From: an uncultured Actinomycetes bacterium
GTDB taxonomy: Bacteria > Actinomycetota > Acidimicrobiia > Acidimicrobiales > RAAP-2
Length of the DNA stretch: 5,361 bases
Reading direction: 5' to 3'
Assembly: GCA_903893955.1 (NCBI GenBank)
Contig: CAITOG010000360.1
Coordinates: 1-5,361, forward strand
The notes beneath the pieces were generated by a model. It was not told the DNA's origin. It ran no database searches and saw nothing but the letters and a program-made list of their open reading frames with translations. Below are positions 1 through 5,361 of this stretch, one piece after another. The translations under genes were made by a program, and so were the position numbers. Position 1 is the first letter of the stretch. Each line of letters begins with the position of its first letter.

Positions 1-295
1 CGTTGTAGGTGGTCCCCGCGACCTTGTACGTGGCCTTGCAGGCGAAGCCGACAGCGTTGGTCCCAGAACCACCGAGCTGGCCGAGGCAGTAGGTCACTCG
101 AGCACTCACCGGGATGCCGCTTGAATGAAGACGGACCGCCCGATCGTTGTCGACAACCTTCGCTCCTACCATGACCACGCCGATGATGATGATCCCTGCG
201 ACCAGGACCCAGGCGACGATCCGACCGAGTCGACGCCCGTCTCCCGCGACGGGGGCACCTCGCAGCGAGGACGTCGGGGCGGCTGGGCTGCTCAT
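1..295 (-). CDS. Small single-pass membrane protein, C-terminus cut off by the window edge
   Basis: Reading the minus strand from an ATG at 295 gives 98 open codons to the left edge, with no stop, so the gene is 3'-truncated here. Residues 1-25 are a polar, Ala/Pro/Ser-rich and then Arg-rich (GRRLGR) cytoplasmic tail. Residues about 27-46 are a strongly hydrophobic helix containing IIIIGVV. The rest is predicted to lie outside the membrane and holds YCLGQLGGSG (69-78), GFACKATYKVAG (83-94) and two cysteines, C70 and C86, that could form a disulfide. The positive-inside rule fits an N-in/C-out anchor. The outer part is like short actinobacterial membrane proteins of unknown function with a 'CLG-LGGSG-N-GY-C-...-G..Y' pattern, and distantly like DUF3592; this comparison is from memory. 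An in-frame ATG at 319 would add eight residues (MARARRYA), and neither start has a good ribosome binding site. It is divergent from the TMEM175-like gene. No function can be assigned. Confidence 0.72.
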   Translation of the reverse strand, partial: MSSPAAPTSSLRGAPVAGDGRRLGRIVAWVLVAGIIIIGVVMVGAKVVDNDRAVRLHSSGIPVSARVTYCLGQLGGSGTNAVGFACKATYKVAGTTYN

Positions 296-406
296 CGCGT
301 ACCGCCGCGCACGCGCCATTCGCCTCGAGCCGATGTGTCCAGCGACGCCTCGATCAACGAAGGGGGCATGAAGTGCATCGTAGGCGAGATGCGACGTCTC
401 CCTGGC

Positions 407-422
407 GTGGCCGGGCGGCCAC
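407..422. repeat. GC-rich inverted repeat in the divergent promoter region
   Basis: GTGGCC (407-412) and GGCCAC (417-422) form a perfect 6-bp inverted repeat around a 4-base GGGC spacer. It lies between the two divergent genes and covers the place where a -35 element would sit relative to the TAGGGT box at 437-442. It could be a protein-binding site or a small hairpin. In DNA this GC-rich, repeats of this size also arise by chance, so no role is claimed. The rest of 296-448 shows nothing else convincing. Confidence 0.35.
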
Positions 423-436
423 ATGAGGCGGGTCGA

Positions 437-449
437 TAGGGTGCGGTGA
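437..449 (+). promoter_or_regulatory. Probable -10 element and leaderless-type start of the TMEM175-like gene
   Basis: TAGGGT at 437-442 fits the actinobacterial TAnnnT -10 pattern. It ends six bases before the ATG at 449, about the distance from a -10 box to a transcription start. The transcript may therefore begin at or next to the start codon and have no leader. AGGG (438-441) lies seven bases before the ATG and could instead be a weak ribosome binding site; the two readings cannot be separated from sequence alone. No clear -35 hexamer is seen. Confidence 0.45.
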
Positions 450-1060
450 TGAGCCCGGGGAGGATGGAGGCGTTCAGCGATGGCGTGCTCGCCATCATCA
501 TCACCATCATGGTGCTCGAGCTCCACCTGCCTGAGTCGCCGACGTTGGCCTCGTTGCTCAAGACGATGCCGGCGCTGCTCGCCTATGCCTTGAGCTACGT
601 GTTCGTCGGCATCTACTGGGTCAACCACCACCACCTGCTCAAGACGGTCGACCGGGTCACTGCCGGCATCCTCTGGGCGAACCTCGACCTGCTGTTCTGG
701 CTCTCGCTCCTGCCGTTCGCCACTCGCTGGATGGCACTCGAGCACGGCGCTGTTGCACCGGTGGTGACCTACGGCGTCGTCCTCGGCCTGGCTGGAACTG
801 CGTACTTCATCCTCCAGAAGGCGATCATCAGATCACAGGGCGCTGACTCGAAGCTCAAGGCCGCGCTTGGCCGAGACATCAAGGGGAATCTCTCGATCGC
901 ACTCTTCGTGATCGGCGTCGCGGTGGCATTCGTGTCGAGGTGGGCCGCCCTCACCGTGTACACGTCAGTTGCTGTCATGTGGCTGATCCCAGACCGTCGA
1001 CTCGAGCCAGTCATCACACGGGACCGAAACGCTGAGGAGGGACTCGACGCCACTGGCTAG
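449..1060 (+). CDS. TMEM175 / DUF1211 family membrane protein, probable potassium channel
   Basis: A 203-residue polytopic membrane protein of the usual length for bacterial TMEM175 proteins, which form tetrameric potassium-selective leak channels with one six-helix unit per subunit. The signature RxxxFSDG is present right at the N-terminus as RMEAFSDG, followed by the pore-helix-like stretch VLAIIITIMVLEL. Numbering from the ATG at 449, hydrophobic segments lie at about 9-26, 41-60, 73-93, 103-126, 148-163 and 165-180, which gives the expected six helices. The family's W-x-NHH motif after helix 2 is present as WVNHHHLL (57-64). Helix 1 carries Ile and Leu residues that could form the hydrophobic filter this family uses in place of a TVGYG loop. 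A GTG at 446 is an alternative start, but the ATG at 449 is better placed relative to the upstream signals. The C-terminus is short, charged and cytoplasmic. Membership of the family is clear; potassium conduction is inferred from characterised members. Confidence 0.9.
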   Translation: MSPGRMEAFSDGVLAIIITIMVLELHLPESPTLASLLKTMPALLAYALSYVFVGIYWVNHHHLLKTVDRVTAGILWANLDLLFWLSLLPFATRWMALEHGAVAPVVTYGVVLGLAGTAYFILQKAIIRSQGADSKLKAALGRDIKGNLSIALFVIGVAVAFVSRWAALTVYTSVAVMWLIPDRRLEPVITRDRNAEEGLDATG

Positions 1061-1129
1061 AGCACCGGCGAGCCCCCAAACGGCGAGCAAGGAATAGTGC
1101 ACCCCTGAGGCTCTGCCGACCCATCGCTT

Positions 1130-1146
1130 TCTGACGTAGTGTCAGA
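1130..1146. promoter_or_regulatory. Operator-like palindrome upstream of the aldehyde dehydrogenase gene
   Basis: TCTGAC (1130-1135) and GTCAGA (1141-1146) are perfect 6-bp inverted arms around a 5-base centre, GTAGT. The site lies 52 bases before the GTG start of the aldehyde dehydrogenase. A -10-like TAGTGT (1137-1142) falls inside the palindrome, with only a weak -35 candidate (CTGCCG, 1113-1118) at an 18-base gap. A 17-bp dyad over a promoter core is the usual form of a dimeric repressor operator of the TetR, GntR or MarR type. No regulator gene is in the window, so the binding protein is unknown. The rest of the 1061-1198 gap holds an 8-bp direct repeat (CGGCGAGC at 1066 and 1081) of doubtful meaning. 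Confidence 0.6.
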
Positions 1147-1185
1147 TTCGCCCGCCAGCCGCGCCAGAGCGGTTGGCCAAGATCT

Positions 1186-1192
1186 AAAGGAG
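1186..1192 (+). promoter_or_regulatory. Strong Shine-Dalgarno that fixes the aldehyde dehydrogenase start
   Basis: AAAGGAG is a near-perfect complement of the 16S rRNA 3' end and sits six bases before GTG at 1199. This is the only strong ribosome binding site in the window. It argues for the start at 1199 over the in-frame GTG at 1139, which lies inside the upstream palindrome. Confidence 0.85.
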
Positions 1193-1198
1193 CCAGCA

Positions 1199-2665
1199 GT
1201 GAGCAACGGCGAGCGTAACGAGCCCAACCTCCTCATCGGTGGCGAGTGGGTGCCAGCTTCAGGCGGCACCTACGAGGTCATCAACCCGGCTACCGAGGGC
1301 GTGGTGGGCCACGCCCCTGACGCCACTGCAGCCGACGCTGACGCTGCAGCTGCCGCCGCGCGAGCCGCCCTCCCGGGCTGGTCGCGCCTGGCAGTCGAGG
1401 AGCGGACCGCGCTGATGTCAAAGGCTGCGGCTGCGATCCGAGCCAAGGCGCCAGAGCTCCTGCCCCTCGTGATCGCCGAGACCGGCGCCACCGCGACCGT
1501 CGGCTCACGTATGCAGGTGCCCGTCGCTGCGGATCGCTTCGACCGCTACGCACGAGACCCCCGGCCGGTGCTCCAGACCCCGCTCAACCCTCAGCTCGCC
1601 GGTGCCACGCCGCTGGCCCCTGGCGGCATCATCGGCGGTCTCGTCAACCGCCAGCCGGTCGGCGTCGTCGCCTGCATCACCTCCTACAACTTCCCGTTGG
1701 TCAACATGGCCGGCAAGGTGGCGCCAGCCCTCGCCGCCGGCAACACCGTCGTGATCAAGCCCGCACCTCAGGACCCGCTCGCCATCGTCGAGCTGTGCCG
1801 GATCCTCGACGAGGTCGGCTTCCCGCCTGGCGTGATCAACCTCATTAACTCGTCAGGTCCAGCCGCCTCGGCCGCGCTTGTCGACTCGCCCGAGGTCGAC
1901 ATGGTCAGCTTCACCGGGTCCACCGAGGTGGGCAAGCGGATCATGGAGGCAGGCGGCAAGACGATGAAGCGGCTGCTCCTCGAGCTCGGTGGCAAGGGCG
2001 CTGCGGTCATCTTGGACGACGCCGACGTGAAGGCGGCGCTGACGTGCATTGGCTCGACGTGGTCCTTCCACTCCGGCCAGATCTGCACGGCCCCGACCCG
2101 CGCGGTTGTCCACCGCAGCCTCGTCGATCAGGTCGTCGAGGGTCTCACAGCGATGGCACCACGCTTGCAGGTGGGCGACCCCACCGATCCGAAGACCATG
2201 GTCGGCCCGCTGATCTCCGGGCCACAGCGTGACCGTGTAAAGGCGTTCATCGATGGTGCTGGCCCAGAGGGCGGCGAGGTGGTCGTCGACGGGCGCCAGA
2301 CCGGCCTCGACACCGGCTACTTCGTCGGTCCGACACTCATCGTCGGTGACAACGACCTGACCTGCGCCCGCCAGGAGATCTTCGGCCCGGTGATCACGCT
2401 CATCCCCTTCGACGACGAGGACGAGGGCATCGCCATCGCCAATGACTCTGAGTTCGGCCTCTACGACTATGTCTTCTCTGGCGACGGGGCACGTGCCTTC
2501 AAGGTCGCCAAGCAGCTCCAGGCTGGCCACGTCGGCGTCAACACCGCCCAGCGCAATCACGAGGCTCCCTTCGGTGGGTTCAAGATGAGCGGTGTCGGAC
2601 GAGACGGGGGTGACTACGGTCTGCTCGCCTACTCCGAGACGCAGTCGATCATCTGGTCGTCCTGA
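1199..2665 (+). CDS. NAD(P)-dependent aldehyde dehydrogenase
   Basis: A 488-residue enzyme of the ALDH superfamily, full length for the family (about 480-500), which oxidises an aldehyde to a carboxylate in the cytoplasm. The start begins with LLIGGEWV and INPAT, the standard N-terminal motif. The cofactor domain shows YNFP with the oxyanion-hole N164, K187 in VIKPAP, and the Rossmann-type FTGSTEVGK (238-246). The general base is E262 in LELGGKG, and the nucleophile is C296 in GQICTAPTR. E393 and F395 in QEIFGPV contact the nicotinamide ribose, and PFGGFKMSGVGRDGG (457-471) is the conserved C-terminal motif. All catalytic residues are present, so the enzyme should be active. An Ala-rich helix lies at about 42-58. 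The GTG start is chosen for its AAAGGAG site. The operator-like palindrome upstream suggests repression lifted by a substrate. The cyclase-like hydrolase follows 68 bases downstream and may share the pathway. The substrate cannot be told from sequence, because ALDH specificity is poorly predicted by motifs. Confidence 0.95.
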   Translation: MSNGERNEPNLLIGGEWVPASGGTYEVINPATEGVVGHAPDATAADADAAAAAARAALPGWSRLAVEERTALMSKAAAAIRAKAPELLPLVIAETGATATVGSRMQVPVAADRFDRYARDPRPVLQTPLNPQLAGATPLAPGGIIGGLVNRQPVGVVACITSYNFPLVNMAGKVAPALAAGNTVVIKPAPQDPLAIVELCRILDEVGFPPGVINLINSSGPAASAALVDSPEVDMVSFTGSTEVGKRIMEAGGKTMKRLLLELGGKGAAVILDDADVKAALTCIGSTWSFHSGQICTAPTRAVVHRSLVDQVVEGLTAMAPRLQVGDPTDPKTMVGPLISGPQRDRVKAFIDGAGPEGGEVVVDGRQTGLDTGYFVGPTLIVGDNDLTCARQEIFGPVITLIPFDDEDEGIAIANDSEFGLYDYVFSGDGARAFKVAKQLQAGHVGVNTAQRNHEAPFGGFKMSGVGRDGGDYGLLAYSETQSIIWSS

Positions 2666-2719
2666 GCACCATCGGACGAGGTGCCGTCGATGCACTCCGT
2701 TGGCCACCACGCTGACCGA

Positions 2720-2734
2720 TACGCTTCGGCCCCA
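2720..2734 (+). promoter_or_regulatory. Probable leaderless promoter of the cyclase-like gene
   Basis: TACGCT at 2720-2725 fits the TAnnnT -10 consensus and ends eight bases before the ATG at 2734. The intervening bases (TCGGCCCC) contain no purine-rich ribosome binding site. Together these suggest transcription starting at or beside the A of the ATG, a common arrangement in actinobacteria. A TTGGCC at 2700-2705 is a -35 candidate, but the 14-base spacing is short. The gene could also be read through from the aldehyde dehydrogenase, since no terminator hairpin is apparent in 2666-2719. Confidence 0.45.
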
Positions 2735-3684
2735 TGAGCTCGAGCGCGTTCGACGAGATCTCGGCCAAGGTCAACAACTGGGGCCGGTGGGGCAGCGATG
2801 ACGTCAAGGGAACGCTCAACCTGATCGATCGCGCTGCCCGACTGAGGGCAGCGGCGGCAATCGTCGAAGGTGATGCACTCTCGATGAGCCTGCCCCTCTC
2901 GGCGGCGGAGGGCATCCAGCTCGGCTTCATCAAGGGACGGGTGAACCCTCGCATCGAGATGTCTCGGATCAACGTCCCCGAGGAGATGGCGCCCGACGGT
3001 CCTTCGTTCAGTGAGGACGTGGTGTCCTTCTCGATGCAGTGCGCCACCCACATCGACGGCCTCGCCCACGTCAGCTTCGATGGCCAGCTCTACAACGGGT
3101 ACGACGCCGGTGAGATCGATGCAGATGGCTCTGCCCGCCTGGGCGTCCACCACCTCGGCCCCATCGTCACGAGGGGGATCCTGCTCGATGTCGCTCGTGC
3201 CCGTGGCGAGGACATCCTCCCGGCGGGGCATGGCATCTCAATCGAGGATCTCGAGGCCGCTGTCGAGCTGGCGGGAATCCGTCCTGAGCCTGGCGATGCG
3301 GTGTGCGTCCGCACCGGCCAGATGCGCCACCTCGCACTCGGTTTGGCGCTCGACGATCCGGGTCGTGACCTCGTGGCCTACACCTGGCCTGCGCCGGGTC
3401 TCACCATGGCCACCGCGGTCTGGCTCAGGGAGCATGACGTATCTCTGGCAGCGATCGACACCATGACGATGGAGGTGTTCCCGGGCGAGAGCGACGAGGA
3501 CTTCTTGCCGGTCCACCTGCTCCACCTGCGTGAGATGGGTCTGACCCAAGGGCAGAATTGGGTGCTCGACGAGCTCGCCGCAGCAGCGGCGGCCGATGGT
3601 CGCTACAGCTTCCTCCTCGATGCTTCCCCGCTGCGCTTCACCGGCGCCGTGGGCTCAGCGATCACACCAGTCGCAGTCCGCTAG
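2734..3684 (+). CDS. Cyclase family metal-dependent hydrolase (kynurenine formamidase-like)
   Basis: A 316-residue soluble protein of the Cyclase family (Pfam PF04199), whose known members include bacterial kynurenine formamidase and isatin hydrolase; they hydrolyse amide or ester-like bonds using a bound divalent metal. The N-terminus NNWGRWGSDDVKGTLNLI (14-31) marks the longer subfamily of about 300-340 residues found widely in actinobacteria. The metal-binding core is ATHIDGLAH (104-112), with H106, D108 and H112 matching the last three ligands of the family's HxGTHxDxPxH motif, followed by the subfamily-typical DGQLYNG (116-122). A second conserved His is likely H261 in LPVHLLHL. The C-terminus ends with the usual 'FLL-ASPL-TGAVGS-I-PVAV' pattern. 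Two usual positions differ: Q102 stands where the first His of the motif is normally found, and Q274 (GQNW) stands where related proteins often have Glu. The ATG at 2734 has no ribosome binding site and looks leaderless. The neighbouring aldehyde dehydrogenase suggests a shared catabolic pathway, but the substrate is unknown. Confidence 0.88.
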   Translation: MSSSAFDEISAKVNNWGRWGSDDVKGTLNLIDRAARLRAAAAIVEGDALSMSLPLSAAEGIQLGFIKGRVNPRIEMSRINVPEEMAPDGPSFSEDVVSFSMQCATHIDGLAHVSFDGQLYNGYDAGEIDADGSARLGVHHLGPIVTRGILLDVARARGEDILPAGHGISIEDLEAAVELAGIRPEPGDAVCVRTGQMRHLALGLALDDPGRDLVAYTWPAPGLTMATAVWLREHDVSLAAIDTMTMEVFPGESDEDFLPVHLLHLREMGLTQGQNWVLDELAAAAAADGRYSFLLDASPLRFTGAVGSAITPVAVR

Positions 3685-3686
3685 CG

Positions 3687-3706
3687 AGAAGAAAGCCCGA
3701 CGGGCT
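3687..3706 (-). terminator. Hairpin terminator for the minus-strand membrane protein gene
   Basis: AGCCC (3694-3698) and GGGCT (3702-3706) form a perfect 5-bp stem around a GAC loop. Read on the minus strand, the stem is followed by TTCTTCTC, which with the last T of the stem makes a T-rich tail. This fits a short intrinsic terminator for the minus-strand gene. The first stem base is the A of that gene's TGA stop codon (3706-3708), so translation and termination signals abut. The plus strand has no T-run after the stem, so it is a weaker stop for the cyclase transcript arriving from the other side. Confidence 0.55.
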
Positions 3707-5361
3707 CACCATCCATTGGCTGGTCGCAGCCAGGCCACCACATCGCCTCGGCGTATCCCGTGCTCGTGGAGCACGACATCGAGCTGGGCCACCCCGCGGC
3801 CAGGGTGCGCGACCTTGCTTGTGACAACCACCACCCGCTCGACCTTCCATGACTCGAGCTCGGCACGCATCGAGCGTGAGGTCGCTGCAGGCTCGAGGAG
3901 CACCTGTCCTCTCGTGATGGCCATCAAGGTGAGCGCCGTAGTCGAGGAGACCGCGTAGCCGAGTCCGGGGGTGAAGGCGACGGCCCCCGATGGTCCGTCT
4001 GGCGCCTTGGCATGTCCAGACGGCATGGCGAAGCGGAAGCCTGTGTCCACCTGCCAGAGCATCGCCACTGGACGCTGTCCGGCCGGATATGGGGCGATGG
4101 CGATCGCGGTCCCGGGCACGACGCCGCTGCTGGCCAGGTACGCCGGTGCCGGTCCCACCGGCGTGAGGACGTAGCCGCCTGCGCCGAGCGGGATCAGTGG
4201 CGCCACGCACAGCCCCATCACCCCGACCGGCAGCACGACCGGCAGATCGATGCCGGGCAGCTCCCTGCGGAGCCGATCGAGGCCGAGCGCAACGAGCAGC
4301 GCCAGGAAGATTGCTGTGTAGAGGGCGAAGCGAGAGGGGATCAGGTTCTTGACCGTGGGCAGATCCCCGAGCAGCGCCTCGGGAAGCCACAGACGTCCGA
4401 CCGCCGTGTCACCAGCGCCGATGGCCGGCGCACCTGAGATCGCCAACGAGCCACCCAGCCCAAGGACGAAGGTCGTCAATGCGACGACTGCCGCAACCAC
4501 CACGCTCGATCGTCGCCAGCACCACGCCATCGTGGCCACGCCGGCCACGACAAGGGGAATCCCGAGGTAGGCCACGTTCTCGTGGTTGATCTGCGAGAAA
4601 TGGGCGGACAGCGATGTCAGCGACGCCGGCGCGAGCGCCAGCCCTCTCGGGGGGATGACCAGGGCCAGCAGGTCGCTCCGATAGGCCTGCGCCACCAGCT
4701 GGACCGGACCCTTGACCGACTGAGGACCTCGCAGGGTGAACCACACCGGCCACGCCAGCACCACTGAGCCGAGCGCACCAGCGACGATGGCGCCGCCGAG
4801 CATCCCCTTGAGCGACGAGCGAACGCGAGCCGAGGCGAGCAGCGCGGTCGCCCCTGCGATCACGGCAACAAGACCGGCTGTCATGAGCACCTCGGTCGAG
4901 ATGAAGTACTGCACGACGGCGAGTGCTGCCAGCTCACAGCCCCCGACCACCGGGCCCACCTGGCCTCGAGCCAGCCACATGCACACGAGGAAGAGCAATG
5001 GCACGACGGCGGTGAAGGAGAGCTGCAGGTGCGAGCCGAGCGAGGTCTGCACCTCATAGGGCCCGAAGCCAACGACCAGGCCGACGAAGAACGCCGCAGG
5101 ACGCCAGGCCACCAGATGGCGGGCCAGCACGTAGGCGGTCACCGCAGCCAGCGGCATCGCCAGGATGACAGCGAGGTTGTACGACGCGGTCGGCCCGAAC
5201 AGCGCCGCGATCGGCCAGAGGGCGACAGCGAGCGCTGGCTCCCCGGTGTTGACGAGCAGGTTGAGGCCCGCCGGGTGGTTGAGCGCTGTCGAGAAGAAGG
5301 GATTGTGCCCGTGTGCGAGCGCGTGGGGCACCCACGCGAAGAGGTTGAGGTTGAGATACGC
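3706..5361 (-). CDS. GT-C-like polytopic membrane protein, possible glycosyltransferase, N-terminus cut off
   Basis: The frame is open from the right edge (beginning AYLNLNLFAWVPHALAHG) to a TGA at 3706, giving 551 residues. The apparent start near 5331 is an internal GTG (Val), so the true start lies outside the window. About ten or eleven hydrophobic helices are seen, roughly at residues 41-56, 61-81, 88-100, 113-131, 143-157, 159-178, 187-208, 264-281, 286-304, 344-360 and 374-392. The first outer loop has HGHNPFF (17-23) and NHPAGLNLLVNT (28-39), a pattern I know from large actinobacterial membrane proteins of the GT-C/YfhO-like type that transfer sugars from polyprenyl phosphates outside the membrane. 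KNLIPSRFALY (338-348) precedes a late helix, and from about 397 a mostly soluble outer domain follows, including TGFRFAMPSG. The catalytic Asp expected near the N-terminus of GT-C enzymes would lie beyond the edge, so activity cannot be judged. It converges on the cyclase gene with 21 bases between stops. Role in cell-envelope glycosylation is inference. Confidence 0.78.
   Translation of the reverse strand, partial: AYLNLNLFAWVPHALAHGHNPFFSTALNHPAGLNLLVNTGEPALAVALWPIAALFGPTASYNLAVILAMPLAAVTAYVLARHLVAWRPAAFFVGLVVGFGPYEVQTSLGSHLQLSFTAVVPLLFLVCMWLARGQVGPVVGGCELAALAVVQYFISTEVLMTAGLVAVIAGATALLASARVRSSLKGMLGGAIVAGALGSVVLAWPVWFTLRGPQSVKGPVQLVAQAYRSDLLALVIPPRGLALAPASLTSLSAHFSQINHENVAYLGIPLVVAGVATMAWCWRRSSVVVAAVVALTTFVLGLGGSLAISGAPAIGAGDTAVGRLWLPEALLGDLPTVKNLIPSRFALYTAIFLALLVALGLDRLRRELPGIDLPVVLPVGVMGLCVAPLIPLGAGGYVLTPVGPAPAYLASSGVVPGTAIAIAPYPAGQRPVAMLWQVDTGFRFAMPSGHAKAPDGPSGAVAFTPGLGYAVSSTTALTLMAITRGQVLLEPAATSRSMRAELESWKVERVVVVTSKVAHPGRGVAQLDVVLHEHGIRRGDVVAWLRPANGW

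Noticed and set aside
182..193. A GAT trinucleotide repeat (four units), possibly a microsatellite or phase-variation tract.
   Set aside because: On the minus strand it encodes four Ile residues in the membrane helix, and a change in unit number would not shift the frame.
125..439. A 104-codon plus-strand frame opposite the small membrane protein.
   Set aside because: Its product is low-complexity, rich in Asp and Arg, while the minus strand gives a clear cytoplasmic tail, helix and Cys-containing domain.
1066..1088. An 8-bp direct repeat, CGGCGAGC, with a 15-base period after the TMEM175-like gene.
   Set aside because: It is short, has only two copies, and is plausible by chance in DNA of this composition.
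1139..1198. A 20-codon N-terminal extension of the aldehyde dehydrogenase from a GTG at 1139.
   Set aside because: This start lies inside the operator-like palindrome, has no ribosome binding site, and the extension does not resemble the family; the GTG at 1199 has AAAGGAG six bases upstream.
1853..2710. A long open frame of 285 codons on the minus strand, antisense to the aldehyde dehydrogenase gene.
   Set aside because: It lies opposite a gene with complete catalytic motifs. Its product has no recognisable motif, and long antisense frames are expected from the codon bias of GC-rich genes.
2629..3231. A 200-codon minus-strand frame antisense to the cyclase-like gene.
   Set aside because: It spans the end of one well-supported gene and much of another and shows no domain-like features.
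3679..3686. A palindrome, CGCTAGCG, covering the cyclase stop codon.
   Set aside because: Eight bases is too short to support a site, and it has no loop for a hairpin.
3662..4390. A 242-codon minus-strand frame overlapping the membrane protein gene in another frame, Arg/Ala/Gly-rich.
   Set aside because: The composition is typical of an out-of-frame reading of GC-rich coding DNA. The overlapping frame gives a coherent membrane protein.

Overview
This is a high-GC window with a strong G/C third-position bias, short intergenic gaps, and start signals typical of actinobacteria: one strong AAAGGAG ribosome binding site and two starts that look leaderless. Protein flavour (a WGRWG...GTLNLI-type cyclase, a GT-C-like membrane protein, a small single-pass membrane protein with a conserved-looking Cys-containing outer domain) suggests a chromosomal region of an actinobacterium, possibly from the Acidimicrobiia. 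That taxonomic guess is inference. I see no mobile element, CRISPR array, tRNA or rRNA.

Layout from left to right. (1) Minus strand, 1-295: the N-terminal 98 residues of a small single-pass membrane protein that runs off the left edge. (2) A divergent intergenic region (296-448) with a GC-rich inverted repeat and a TAGGGT -10-like box just before the next gene. (3) Plus strand, 449-1060: a TMEM175/DUF1211 family six-helix protein, a probable potassium channel. (4) A 138-base gap holding a 17-bp operator-like palindrome (TCTGAC-N5-GTCAGA) and a strong Shine-Dalgarno. (5) Plus strand, 1199-2665: an NAD(P)-dependent aldehyde dehydrogenase with all expected catalytic residues. (6) Plus strand, 2734-3684: a metal-dependent cyclase/kynurenine-formamidase-like hydrolase with its own leaderless-type promoter. 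(7) A 21-base convergent gap with a hairpin terminator serving the minus-strand gene. (8) Minus strand, 3706-5361: a large polytopic membrane protein resembling GT-C glycosyltransferases, truncated at its N-terminus by the right edge.

The aldehyde dehydrogenase and the cyclase are co-directional and 68 bases apart. They plausibly act in the same catabolic route (hydrolysis of an amide, lactone or cyclic substrate, then oxidation of an aldehyde), probably controlled by a repressor binding the palindrome. The substrate cannot be read from sequence. The flanking membrane genes look unrelated to this pair. I found no convincing previously undescribed system. The most useful leads are the operator-like palindrome, the non-canonical metal-site residues of the cyclase, and the apparent leaderless starts.
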